NCBI GenBank assembly: GCA_947567075.1
Contig: CANOLZ010000006.1
Coordinates: 1-50,602 of the forward strand
Length of the DNA: 50,602 nucleotides
Source of the DNA: an uncultured bacterium
GTDB lineage: Bacteria > Bacillota > Clostridia > Lachnospirales > Lachnospiraceae
Direction: 5' to 3'
Position numbers and translations under genes: made by a program. The notes beneath the pieces were generated by a model that was not told the DNA's origin, did no database searches, and was given only the letters and a program-made list of their open reading frames with translations. How positions within the stretch are numbered: position 1 is the stretch's first letter; each line of letters opens with the position of its first letter. Below are positions 28,801 through 36,579 of this stretch, in pieces.

Positions 28801-30855
28801 TGCCAGATCGTAGGCATACGTCACCACTCTTCTTGATCCCTCTGCCTCTTCTTCCTTTCCCACTAGCCGATTATGTACATCATACTCCCATCGGTACACT
28901 GCCTTTGTAGGGGAAATTTCTTCTACCAAGTTTCCCTGGCCATCATAGGTTCTTTTCCACTCTCTCCCTTCTTTATCTGTTTTTGTCTCTACTTGCCCCC
29001 TCCTGTTATATGTAAAGAAAATCCTCTCCCCATCGAAGTCCTCTATCTCAACAACCTTTCCACTCTCGTTATATTTGTATCTCTTTGTATTCCCTTCTGG
29101 ATTGGTAATGCTTAACAGCCTGTTGGCCTCATCATACGTATGAGTTGTAGTATTTCCTTCTCCGTCCCTGACCTCTATGAGACGGTTAAGGGCGTCATAC
29201 TTATACTCCATCTTTTCTCCATAGGGATTGATCTCCTCTGTTAAATTTCCTCGTTCATCCCAGGCATACCCTATCTGGCTTCCATCAGCCTGGAGCACTC
29301 TCTTTAACTGTCCCTTCTCATCAAACACCCCCTCTTTGCTTCGTCCCATGGCATCTGTCATTTTCACCAGCCTTCCCTTTTCATCATAGGTATTGCTTAG
29401 GAGAATTTCTCCTCCTCCTTCTATCCTTAAAAGACGGGAGTTTTCATCATATACAAAACCTGTCTTCTCCCCTAGGGCGTCTATCACTTCCCTTATATTC
29501 CCACATTTGTCATACCGGTATCTTGTCTTATTTCCCTGTCGATCTACATACAAAGTTCTCTGATTCTCCTCATTATACTCATACCTCTCCTCTCCATCCT
29601 CATAAATAGTTCGAATGTGGCGGGAACGCTCATCACTTTCATAGATGACTTGTCTGCCTCCTGGTTCTGTCACATAAGTCCGTCTGTTTTCATCATCATA
29701 GGCCAGCTCCATAATGCTCCCGTCAGCCATTTCCTGCTCCACTACTCTGTTGACTCCGTCATAAGTATTTTTTACCCCTGTCATTCCCCGAGGGGTCAGT
29801 ACACTCTCTAACCTTCCGTTGACATTATAGCTAAAAGTATAAACATGTCCACAGGCATTCACATATTTACACAGCTTTCCATACCGATACCAGAGCTGCA
29901 CCTCTCTTTCTGTATGGTCTTTTATGCGGATGAGCTTTCCTTCCTTATTATACCGGTAGAACAGCTCTCCTCCCCTTCCTCCTTTTACCTGTACCAGCTG
30001 TCCCTCTTTGTTATATACATAGCTGTCTATATCTCCCTCCTCATTTCGCTTCCTCTCAAGAAGTCCTTCTTTCGAAAACCGGTACTCTTCCCCTCGCATC
30101 GTCCTATAGACATATCCCTCTTCCTCCTCCCAGAGAATTCCCCTGTCTCCAAAGAGAGGGGTATAGAGCTTCCCTATTCCTTTTCTGTATGGGATCTTCC
30201 TCCCATCTCCCAAACAGAGGGTAAGCATTCCCTTCTCTTCTGCCTGTATATGAGTCTCCTGATTATGATGCCACCCTTTTCCAAGACAGCCTCCTTTTCC
30301 TCCCTCCATAGCATTATAAAATAAACGGAAGGAAAATTTGCTTCTTCCTTCCATCTTTAAGTCCTCTTTTTCGTAGATAAAGTTTCCTGTATTCAGGTTA
30401 ATGGGATCTCCTCCAAAGAGAAAATACAACTTGTCGTTTCCCCCTGCCCACTCCAACAGTTTCATAAACCGTTTTCGAAACGCTTCCCAGTCCACTCCTT
30501 TTTTATACCCCTGCCCGGAAGTTAAGGGCATGATAATCCCTCCCCGTTCACACAAGAGGACACTGTCCATAGTGAGGGCTTCCTGCCCATTTACCTTTTC
30601 TGACTGGGTAGATGAGGTGCTGATACTCTCCCATTTCTTCTTTAATGCCAGATATCCTTTACATAGGAAGGTATTTTTATTTCGGTCACATCTTCCAAAA
30701 AACGGTATATTCACATTCGCCTTACAATCCAACACATTTGCCTTCTGCTTCCCTTTACTTGTATAGCCATGCCCCTTCGGAATCTTTAATAAGGTCTTCT
30801 TACTTCCATGAATACAACAAAGCTGAGCCCCTTCTACAAGATATTCCTTTCCCAT
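25804..30855 (-). CDS. PAAR-like/Rhs polymorphic toxin
   Basis: A 1683-residue Rhs effector. Residues 1-115 form a DUF4280 PAAR-like domain (YLVEGAQLCCIHGSKKTLLK, then FLCKGYLAL and DSVLLCERGGII), the spike-tip module of contractile injection effectors. Residues 170-1400 hold dozens of YD repeats (for example YTYDALGRITSITDGGG) that fold into a closed shell. The core ends with FLAQDVIGGN and NRYGYCWGNPLILVDLDG. The variable tip (about 1439-1683) has a glycine/alanine-rich hydrophobic stretch (VGAAIAAGVAVTIGAAIVA, about 1499-1570) and ends KFFGKNLNFTSSLGAYILI. No catalytic toxin motif is visible in the tip. A good ribosome site (GGGAGG) precedes the ATG. It follows vgrG by 19 bases. Confidence 0.9.
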   Translation of the reverse strand: MGKEYLVEGAQLCCIHGSKKTLLKIPKGHGYTSKGKQKANVLDCKANVNIPFFGRCDRNKNTFLCKGYLALKKKWESISTSSTQSEKVNGQEALTMDSVLLCERGGIIMPLTSGQGYKKGVDWEAFRKRFMKLLEWAGGNDKLYFLFGGDPINLNTGNFIYEKEDLKMEGRSKFSFRLFYNAMEGGKGGCLGKGWHHNQETHIQAEEKGMLTLCLGDGRKIPYRKGIGKLYTPLFGDRGILWEEEEGYVYRTMRGEEYRFSKEGLLERKRNEEGDIDSYVYNKEGQLVQVKGGRGGELFYRYNKEGKLIRIKDHTEREVQLWYRYGKLCKYVNACGHVYTFSYNVNGRLESVLTPRGMTGVKNTYDGVNRVVEQEMADGSIMELAYDDENRRTYVTEPGGRQVIYESDERSRHIRTIYEDGEERYEYNEENQRTLYVDRQGNKTRYRYDKCGNIREVIDALGEKTGFVYDENSRLLRIEGGGEILLSNTYDEKGRLVKMTDAMGRSKEGVFDEKGQLKRVLQADGSQIGYAWDERGNLTEEINPYGEKMEYKYDALNRLIEVRDGEGNTTTHTYDEANRLLSITNPEGNTKRYKYNESGKVVEIEDFDGERIFFTYNRRGQVETKTDKEGREWKRTYDGQGNLVEEISPTKAVYRWEYDVHNRLVGKEEEAEGSRRVVTYAYDLAGNIKEMQAGNGEEILAKETYTYDELRRMKTVTNLSGGVTQYEYCSYNGRVACITDPKGRTQRFTYNKAGELIVEEDVFGNKIYYDYTSLGKLRQKIHIGGRKTEYTYLPGGRVEKVSLPDGREMKLSYDSLGRVREREEIREGKTTYAYDCMGRMTRIRGPKGEEIIYTYDALGRITSITDGGGGKTAYAYTPTGKLKEVVDAMGNPTFYTYDARDFLVEVCQKGEKEERITQFEQDGFGQITAMRDGLGQEERYAYDSLGRMVEKRDKEGYTTTWSYTPMGQIGKIQYGDGREVNYTYNLLGQLEGMKDWLGETTLEWNEEGRIRQITDHKGRSVSYEWGRMGEKRGMTYPDGTKLQWQYDELLRPIQWERRTEGKRDIRINYRYDEAGRLAEKKTNEGYRTCWSYNAYGQLAALSHEDGRGMLEHYTYNYDERGNKASIYKERAGFPRESGEYSYTYDNLQRLTKVRKDKELLRTYTYDAFGNRIQREDMEQGLRTVYSYDVLNRLVEEQQEPIEGRSGSPEEELLLEGTVKTVYGYDRRGNMIWDRKEGRESHGYAYGALNRLEKAWNGQGEEAHYGYNGMGQRVERRLGEEVEGYVLDLTKPYHNLIGIERKEGEEHYYWDFTTIATEKKGREPLYYLADELGSPLRVVYGTGKGACYGYDEFGRDVSQRGKEGYTRQGEEQPFGYTGYRYDDISGSYFAQEREYNPKAGRFLAQDVIGGNIVHPKTWNRYGYCWGNPLILVDLDGRNPLWSVPNQGEITEAVIKDMLEDANRAFVGGFGDVKASISEGISDLVEGATAFYEEHETEIQVGAAIAAGVAVTIGAAIVAPVSVPVALGAIGVSTIVDGVLGGCANVMTGGEFSNGFIGGAVNGWITSVGTCFGMSSSADALGGFVGNYITESLNNRDTTGPKKGEIEILLTSAGMGFTQFQLGQIKTLGVMSNGVKLPKGSAGYWVAKFFGKNLNFTSSLGAYILIDDLVKKLKVGENISILLCE

Positions 30856-30874
30856 TATTCTTTCCTCCCTTTCT

Positions 30875-32275
30875 CTACTGTACTTTCAATTCTCCTCCAA
30901 TAAAGGAAATTCCTTCCTCCAGCTCTATACGAGTGCCCCCTTGCTTTAGGCTGACACTAGCTCCTCCTGCTGCCAGCAGGGATCCATTGTCACTGGATAT
31001 GGTGATATCCTTTGCTGCCTCTAGAGATAAAGCCCCAGAACTGACAATCTCTATTCCCTCTTCATCTCGAAGTTCTATTTTGTTTCCCTGATTGTTTGTA
31101 ATAACAATGGAGTCTGGCGTAAAGCGAATCTCCTTTTGGTATTTTGTCTTCCATACTTTTTCCTCTGGATTCTTTCTCTCCTCATTGCTTGTTTCTAAGT
31201 GAACCGAACTAGTTACATAAGCTTCTCTCTCTTCTTTTCCTGGTATCGTCAGCCTTACCTCATCTCCCACTTCTGGCATGCAGTACCAGCCTGTCCCATC
31301 TTTCGTAGAATAAACAGTGGCATAAGGATGCCAAAGGGTAATCTCCTGCTTTTGATTTTCATCCCCATCTAATTTCACCTGCACCTTATCTTCCTTCACA
31401 CCTACTACTTCTCCTTTTAAACAGCGTCCAATGTAATCCTTCTCCCCATAGGAAATTGCTTCCAGTCCCTTCTCCTGCATAAACCCATAGCGGTAGCACA
31501 TCTCCCCGCTCTGGTAACATCCTTCTATCTTATATAAATAAAAGGTTCTTCCATATGCTATTATATAATCTCCTATCCTGTTGTTCTCTCTGCTTTCCAA
31601 TTCATAGATGAGACAATCACTCTCTGACAGATGGAACAGTCCGTTTTTCTTCTTTTTCCTATATGTTTCTAAGTCTTTTTTTATCCTGTATTTTCCTTCC
31701 TGTACAAAGACAATTTCTTTTCCCCTAGGCATACTATAATGGAGTTTGCAGCCTTCTCTTCTAGAGTCTGCCACTAAATAGCAATGGCTTCTGCTGGCCA
31801 GCCGTTTTAGGAAACTCCAATCCGTTTCCTCACACTGCAAAACAAACTCTTTTGTTTGTGTTTCATAGGACTTGTGAAACACAAGGCTTTTCTTAGGATA
31901 GGGGTTACATACTTCTTCAAAAATTTTTTCATAGATGATCCTTCCATCCTGCCAGCTTCGAAAATGTTTCTCTTCCTCCATGAGCCAAGTTCCACTTCGA
32001 AGAACAAGGGTAAGCTTTTTCTGATCATTGATTTGGTCAATGCAAAAGTCTGTAACAAGTCCATAGAATAAGATGGAATGTTCTCCTTCCCTTCCTACTA
32101 ACTCTACCTTTTCCCAAAGCTCTCCCATGAGAAGATTTAAATATTCCTCTTCTGCCTCATCAGAAATATACCCCCCAAGACGCATAAAACCATGCTCGTT
32201 GATCTCCTCTTTTGTTTCCAGATGGAACATTGATAAAAAACGGATTGGTTCTGTTATTATGGCATACTCTCTCAT
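30875..32275 (-). CDS. vgrG: VgrG-like spike protein (second copy)
   Basis: A VgrG/Pvc8-type spike of about 466 residues. The N-terminal part resembles the gp27-like hub (FVLQCEETDWSFLKRLASRS, the typical ETDWxFLxRLA motif). An OB-fold follows (YIGRCLKGEVVGVKEDKVQV, then WYCMPEVGDEVRLTIPGKE), and then a beta-helix needle (ITNNQGNKIELRDEEGIEIV, then SLEAAKDITISSDNGSLL). The ATG at 32275 has GGGGG five bases upstream; an earlier ATG at 32287 is possible. It lies directly before rhs, so it probably carries the Rhs protein. Confidence 0.85.
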   Translation of the reverse strand: MREYAIITEPIRFLSMFHLETKEEINEHGFMRLGGYISDEAEEEYLNLLMGELWEKVELVGREGEHSILFYGLVTDFCIDQINDQKKLTLVLRSGTWLMEEEKHFRSWQDGRIIYEKIFEEVCNPYPKKSLVFHKSYETQTKEFVLQCEETDWSFLKRLASRSHCYLVADSRREGCKLHYSMPRGKEIVFVQEGKYRIKKDLETYRKKKKNGLFHLSESDCLIYELESRENNRIGDYIIAYGRTFYLYKIEGCYQSGEMCYRYGFMQEKGLEAISYGEKDYIGRCLKGEVVGVKEDKVQVKLDGDENQKQEITLWHPYATVYSTKDGTGWYCMPEVGDEVRLTIPGKEEREAYVTSSVHLETSNEERKNPEEKVWKTKYQKEIRFTPDSIVITNNQGNKIELRDEEGIEIVSSGALSLEAAKDITISSDNGSLLAAGGASVSLKQGGTRIELEEGISFIGGELKVQ

Positions 32276-32306
32276 TTCTTCCCCCATTCTGCTGACCTGG
32301 CAGTAT

Positions 32307-32840
32307 TTATGCTTCTGTTATCCTGCCAAGGAGCTCCAACATTTCTTTTTTCCATGTATCATATTTCTTAAACAGGCAAAAAAAAGTTCCTAGAACTACG
32401 TTTTCTTTACAGTTGAATAGAAAGGCCAGATTATAAATAGGTTCTCTTTTTGCAAAGCTTTTATAATCCAGCCAGAAAAGGGGAATCTTTCCCTGTATTT
32501 CCCCTTTTTCGTAAAATACTATCCTTCCATCCCTCTCCTCTAAGGAGTGATAGAATTCCTCTCTGCATTCTACTGGCTCCTTGTCCTTCCACTCTTCCAC
32601 TATTTGAAAGGTGATTCCTGCCTCTTTTCTTTCTTCTAGAAAAACTACTGCCGGTCTTTCTGCAGACCAAAAGATTTTTCTTTTTTCCTCCTCTTTTGCT
32701 GGGTGGAAAGATTCTGGCAAGGGAATGAAAAATCCCATGCCTGTATCTACCCTTTCTTCTATCCCCTTAGCTGTCTTAGATAACTGCTTTTTTATTTGCA
32801 AAAGGAGGATATCGTAGTCATCTCTTTCTACTTTTTCCAT
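32307..32840 (-). CDS. DcrB/DUF1795-like small protein, possible Rhs-loading adaptor (2)
   Basis: A 177-residue soluble protein. It resembles its upstream neighbour and the DcrB/DUF1795 fold in order of elements: FFIPLPESFHPAKEEEKRKI, PAVVFLEERKEAGITFQIVE and the closing NVVLGTFFCLFKKYDTWKKE. In proteobacterial T6SS loci, DUF1795 (Eag) proteins bind Rhs effectors and load them on VgrG; this gene sits between two vgrG genes, just before the one next to rhs. The ATG at 32840 has AAGGGGGAG upstream and overlaps the preceding gene by 23 bases. The adaptor role is inferred from fold and place. Confidence 0.5.
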   Translation of the reverse strand: MEKVERDDYDILLLQIKKQLSKTAKGIEERVDTGMGFFIPLPESFHPAKEEEKRKIFWSAERPAVVFLEERKEAGITFQIVEEWKDKEPVECREEFYHSLEERDGRIVFYEKGEIQGKIPLFWLDYKSFAKREPIYNLAFLFNCKENVVLGTFFCLFKKYDTWKKEMLELLGRITEA

Positions 32841-33369
32841 CCAACTCCCCCTTCTTTCCCTCCTCAATAGAGGAGAAAATGACAGAAAGAACTGTCCGCC
32901 ATTTATCCTTCTCTTCTTCAGGATAAGTAAGAGTCAGTAAGGCAAAGCCTTGATTTTGATTTTTAAGAGAAAAGACCCCTTTTACATGCTCTGCTTTTCT
33001 TTCTTCCATTGTCATGGCAAACCAGGCCACTGGAACTTCCCCCTCATCCCCACAATACACAGGTGTTATTTCATACTGGGGATAAGTATTGTCCATGAGC
33101 TTTCGGATAGCTTCCCCTGCCTCTTCTGTTTCCTCCCCTTTTAGTTCTTTATCAAATACTTGCATTGTCATCCATGTCTCTTCCTTCTCATGATACAATA
33201 CTATATCAGGGGGAGTGTCATAGGGAAAGTCTTCTCTTATTCTCCCTTCCTCTATTGTCATAAACCCAGAAGGAATCTCCATCTTCCATAGATGATCTGG
33301 GTGTTCCCATATTTCTAGCTCTACCTCTTCTTGTATACATCCTTCTGTTCCTGCTTCGAATAATAACAT
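32818..33369 (-). CDS. DcrB/DUF1795-like small protein, possible Rhs-loading adaptor (1)
   Basis: A 183-residue acidic soluble protein. Features are MEIPSGFMTIEEGRIREDFP (the typical first strand of DcrB/PsbP-like folds), DIVLYHEKEETWMTMQVF and the closing FALLTLTYPEEEKDKWRTVL with SVIFSSIEE. It overlaps the 90-residue gene before it by 49 bases and the next adaptor-like gene by 23 bases, so the three are tightly coupled. The ribosome site is AGAGGG. Two adjacent copies of the same fold suggest either a heterodimer or one adaptor per VgrG/effector. Confidence 0.55.
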   Translation of the reverse strand: MLLFEAGTEGCIQEEVELEIWEHPDHLWKMEIPSGFMTIEEGRIREDFPYDTPPDIVLYHEKEETWMTMQVFDKELKGEETEEAGEAIRKLMDNTYPQYEITPVYCGDEGEVPVAWFAMTMEERKAEHVKGVFSLKNQNQGFALLTLTYPEEEKDKWRTVLSVIFSSIEEGKKGELDGKSRKR

Positions 33370-33593
33370 TCTGTTTCCCTCTTATTCCATTTTTTCTTAA
33401 AACAAATTTGAAACTCCTCTATGATTTCCTGTCTTTTCAGGATCTCTTCTATTCCTCTCTGGCTGTGTTTTATAAGGGCTCTCTCTCTTAGAAGGTTTCC
33501 GCTTATAAGAACATTTTGAATGTTGGCCAGTTGATTCATTTTTTCTATGGCTGGATTTTTTCCCACTCCTCCTCTTTTTATTACTTCACTCAT
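33321..33593 (-). CDS. Small helical protein between vgrG and adaptors
   Basis: Ninety residues, basic, mostly helical (IEKMNQLANIQNVLISGNLL, then IEEILKRQEIIEEFQICFKK). I do not recognise a family. Its ATG overlaps the vgrG stop by eight bases, and its 3' end overlaps the next gene by 49 bases, so it is clearly part of the operon. It may be a small structural or chaperone part of the injection apparatus. Confidence 0.5.
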   Translation of the reverse strand: MSEVIKRGGVGKNPAIEKMNQLANIQNVLISGNLLRERALIKHSQRGIEEILKRQEIIEEFQICFKKKWNKRETECYYSKQEQKDVYKKR

Positions 33594-35124
33594 AGATCAT
33601 ATCCTCCACAATTGTGCCGCTGACTTTCTTGTCCACCTGTCCCCTTCTTTTTACCATTGGCGTAGATGCAATGATTCCTTCTTCCATTCCCAAAAGACTG
33701 TATTCTTCTTTTTCTCTTACATAGGTATTTCTTTCTGTAAATTGGGGAAAAGCCTCCATCCCTTCTTTTCCTGCTACAACCTCATTGAACTGTCCTATAG
33801 AATCAAAACCATTGCACATATTTATGACGGAAGGGGAAAGGCTGCTTTTTCGCAAGATGGATATTTCTTTTGGAGCCTTTAAGTAAATAGTTTCTCCTTT
33901 GATTCCTATGTCTTCTTTAGCCCAGATAACTAGTTTCTCATGACTCCTTACATCAATGCCTGACAAATCATTTAAAAGGAGCATAAGAAGATCCTTCCTT
34001 TTAAAATCCTGAAAGACAATGTTTTCTTTTGATAAGGTCATCCGTTTTTTATCCTTTGTGGTAAACAGCCGGTGGAAGGGCTCCATTTCCGGATTTCCTT
34101 CCCCATTTCTCCGTACCCCTTCTACAGCTCTTTCACTGCCTCCATGGCAATCTCCCAGCTCAATATAAACCTTCTCTCCCTCTTCTGGCATACAATAAAA
34201 TACATTTCCACTAACAGGATGCCAGGGATACCAGTAAGCCTTATCTTTTTCCTGCTCTCTATCCATTTCAAACTGAACCCGAATCTTTTCTCCCTTTCTT
34301 TCTAAAACTGTGGCCCCTAATCTCCTCCCTGTCCATTCCATATGTTCATAAGGCTTTCCCCTAAACCCTTCTTCCTTAGCAATGGTGTAATAAAAGAGCC
34401 ATAATCCTTTTTCCAGCCTTCCCCTTTTTTTTCCAACAACATACTCTCTTCCTCTCCACTGCACTCTATCTCCCAGATTCCAGTTTTCTCCTGTTCTTAT
34501 TTGACAGTAGATCTCTCCCTCTTCCTTCCAGATCTTTGTCTCTGTCACTCCCATCCCCTGGGCTTTGCGGCTCCTTCCTCTTGGTAAGCCTATATGGATT
34601 TTAGGCTCCTTTGCATAGATGCCTGGAAAGGAAGACTCTCCTAGAGAACTTGCCATTCTCTTTATCCACTGCCAGTCTGTTTCCTCTAACTGATAGGCTG
34701 GCTTATCTAGCGTTCTGTCTTTGCCGTGCATCCAAAGTCCTGCCCCTGGCTCATCTTTCAGAGCCCATAAAAAGGCTTCTTTATAAGTCATTTTAATGTC
34801 CTGAAAGCTTCTGCTTTTCTTCTCCACATCTAACAGACAGGTGGAAGATACAGCTAAAAGCTTCAGCGCAAAGCCTTCCCCTTCATGGACTAACTCCACC
34901 TGTTGAAGCAAGCCGCAAAATAACAGCTCTTCTTTTCCATAAAGCTTTATCTGGGAGTTTTCCAAAGAAGAAAGGAGGGCCCTATCTCCTGTTTCCTCAT
35001 GAATGGATCCTAGAAGGGTAAGCCTCCCATGTTCTCCTTTTTTCACTTCCAAAGATAGTTCAAAAATGCTCTCTATCCCTATTTTAGACTCTACAAATAA
35101 TTCACCAGATGTATATACTCCCAT
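33586..35124 (-). CDS. vgrG: VgrG-like spike protein (first copy)
   Basis: A 512-residue VgrG/Pvc8-type spike. It has the gp27-like hub motif YQLEETDWQWIKRMASSLGE near residue 150, an OB-fold (RRLGATVLERKGEKIRVQFE, then VFYCMPEEGEKVYIELG) and a beta-helix region (DVRSHEKLVIWAKEDIGIKG, then TIYLKAPKEISI). It has about 80 extra C-terminal residues (CNGFDSIGQFNEVVAGKEGM onward) that the second copy lacks; these may bind a different cargo. The two copies share layout but are clearly diverged in sequence, so this is not a recent duplication. Confidence 0.85.
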   Translation of the reverse strand: MGVYTSGELFVESKIGIESIFELSLEVKKGEHGRLTLLGSIHEETGDRALLSSLENSQIKLYGKEELLFCGLLQQVELVHEGEGFALKLLAVSSTCLLDVEKKSRSFQDIKMTYKEAFLWALKDEPGAGLWMHGKDRTLDKPAYQLEETDWQWIKRMASSLGESSFPGIYAKEPKIHIGLPRGRSRKAQGMGVTETKIWKEEGEIYCQIRTGENWNLGDRVQWRGREYVVGKKRGRLEKGLWLFYYTIAKEEGFRGKPYEHMEWTGRRLGATVLERKGEKIRVQFEMDREQEKDKAYWYPWHPVSGNVFYCMPEEGEKVYIELGDCHGGSERAVEGVRRNGEGNPEMEPFHRLFTTKDKKRMTLSKENIVFQDFKRKDLLMLLLNDLSGIDVRSHEKLVIWAKEDIGIKGETIYLKAPKEISILRKSSLSPSVINMCNGFDSIGQFNEVVAGKEGMEAFPQFTERNTYVREKEEYSLLGMEEGIIASTPMVKRRGQVDKKVSGTIVEDMIYE

Positions 35125-35162
35125 CTTCTTCCTCCTTTCCTTCTACACCCTCCATATGGCTT

Positions 35163-35529
35163 CTAATCCAGGACAATCAATCTCTCTCTTTTCTTCCCCC
35201 TGGGATATCTTTGAGCGCCTGTTCTAATTTGTAAAAGGAAATAAGCAAACTGGCAGTCTCCTTCTTCTATTTTCTCACAAGCAAGCTCCTCTCTGGCAAA
35301 AAAATCCGTCACTTCTTTAGAAAGGCTGTTTCCACCTGCCGCTGACCAGGTGGCATGGGCCAGATTCCAAGTATCATACTCTGTCTGAATATCGTAAAAG
35401 TCTTTACATTCTGTCCTTAGTCTTGCCCCTTCCTTTAGCTTAAAGTGGTATAATTCCACCTCATCTTCCAGCTAGTCCCTCATAAATAACTAATTTCGAA
35501 GGAATATGTAACCGTTTATCCTGCTCCAT
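35163..35529 (-). pseudogene. Unknown CIS-locus protein with a frameshift
   Basis: From the ATG at 35529 the frame reads MEQDKRLHIPSKLVIYEGLAGR and stops at 35461. The following frame, open to 35163, reads LEDEVELYHFKLKEGARLRT and ends KKRERLIVLD. A one-base change near 35475 would join them into about 120 residues. A GTG at 35459 could start a 98-residue product. The product has no membrane segment and I do not recognise it. It lies just before the first vgrG. Confidence 0.45.
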
Positions 35530-35557
35530 AGGGATTTTCCCCTGCTAAGGAGCCCTT

Positions 35558-35779
35558 CTATTGTCTCATGAGCTGTTTTTCTCCAAGTCCCCGATACCCC
35601 ATAATGACATAAATTCGTTCCTCTTTATCTAAGGGATTTATTAATCCCTGAATAAGCCTCTCCCTGCGGCAGATTTCCCTTAGCTGATGTGTAATCATCA
35701 GCTTCAACTCCTCCTTACGGTACAGCGTCTTTTCCTTTTCTTGCCTCACCCCTTCTTTATGTAATCCATAACCTGTCAT
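35558..35779 (-). CDS. Small basic protein of the CIS locus
   Basis: Seventy-three residues, strongly charged and helical (KTLYRKEELKLMITHQLREI, then RRERLIQGLINPLDKEERIY, VIMGYRGLGEK). The ATG has GGAAGGG upstream. I do not recognise a family. Its place in the operon suggests a small structural or assembly part. Confidence 0.45.
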   Translation of the reverse strand: MTGYGLHKEGVRQEKEKTLYRKEELKLMITHQLREICRRERLIQGLINPLDKEERIYVIMGYRGLGEKQLMRQ

Positions 35780-35800
35780 TTCCCTTCCTCATCTAATCTT

Positions 35801-36493
35801 CTACAAAATAACCATCTCATCCAATACCATGGTTTCCTCTACACCAATAATTCCAAAGTGATGTTCGTAAAAATAATAAATCTTTCCTTGCATAGGAAGA
35901 AATAATTCTCTTAAAAAGGCTGCTTTTTCCTGTTCTTCTTTCCTTTCCTTAACTCCCAGATAAACGAAAAACTCCATGGGACTTTCCTGACTTTCATAAA
36001 GGAAGACGCCTTCATAAAGGCTCGTTATCACTTTACGGTATTCCCCCAAATAATTTCCAGACTTTAATAAATGGACATAGGCTTGGACAATCCTTTTTTG
36101 TTCCTCCCTGTCAAAGAGGGAAAATCTCTCCTTGAACCCTTCCCCATACACACCTTTTGTAAAATCCTGCAAAATGATAGAGTAGTAGTAATCCTCTTTG
36201 GACAAACCTTCCCTCAAATCCAGCTCTACAATATAGTGCATACAAATGTCTAAAAATAAAGCTCTAGTCTCTTCCATCCCCTCTACATTTTCGTTGAAAA
36301 GAGCAGCGAAAATGGCCCCAAAGCGATACAATGGATTGATGGCAATCTGTTCATTCTCAGGAGCAGACAGATTTAAATCTTCCATGGATACTTCTATATA
36401 TGGGCTGGGATTTTCCCCTTTGATAAAACAAAGAGAAGCAAGCTCATAATGTTTTTTTCTTGCTGCCAGTACAGCTTCCCATGCATAATTCAT
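35801..36493 (-). CDS. Unknown 230-residue protein of the CIS locus
   Basis: A soluble acidic protein with no known motif: YAWEAVLAARKKHYELASLC near the start, INPLYRFGAIFAALFNENVE in the middle and YYFYEHHFGIIGVEETMVLD at the end. The ATG at 36493 is chosen because AAAGGGGG lies upstream; an in-frame extension to 36544 has no such site. It sits between the 412-residue protein and the small genes before vgrG. A baseplate or adaptor role is possible but unproven. Confidence 0.5.
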   Translation of the reverse strand: MNYAWEAVLAARKKHYELASLCFIKGENPSPYIEVSMEDLNLSAPENEQIAINPLYRFGAIFAALFNENVEGMEETRALFLDICMHYIVELDLREGLSKEDYYYSIILQDFTKGVYGEGFKERFSLFDREEQKRIVQAYVHLLKSGNYLGEYRKVITSLYEGVFLYESQESPMEFFVYLGVKERKEEQEKAAFLRELFLPMQGKIYYFYEHHFGIIGVEETMVLDEMVIL

Positions 36494-36579
36494 TTTATTC
36501 CCCCTTTCTGCTATGTTCTTTGGGCATAAGGAACTTTGTTGCAAGGTGCCTGCAGACTGTAAACTGCCCTGTGAAAAAT

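Noticed and set aside
26000..30300. Regularly spaced repeats that might suggest an array
   Set aside because: They are the coding YD repeats of the Rhs shell, not CRISPR or intergenic repeats.
25804..30855. Many open frames on the strand opposite rhs
   Set aside because: They mirror the repetitive YD codons of rhs and have no starts or families of their own.
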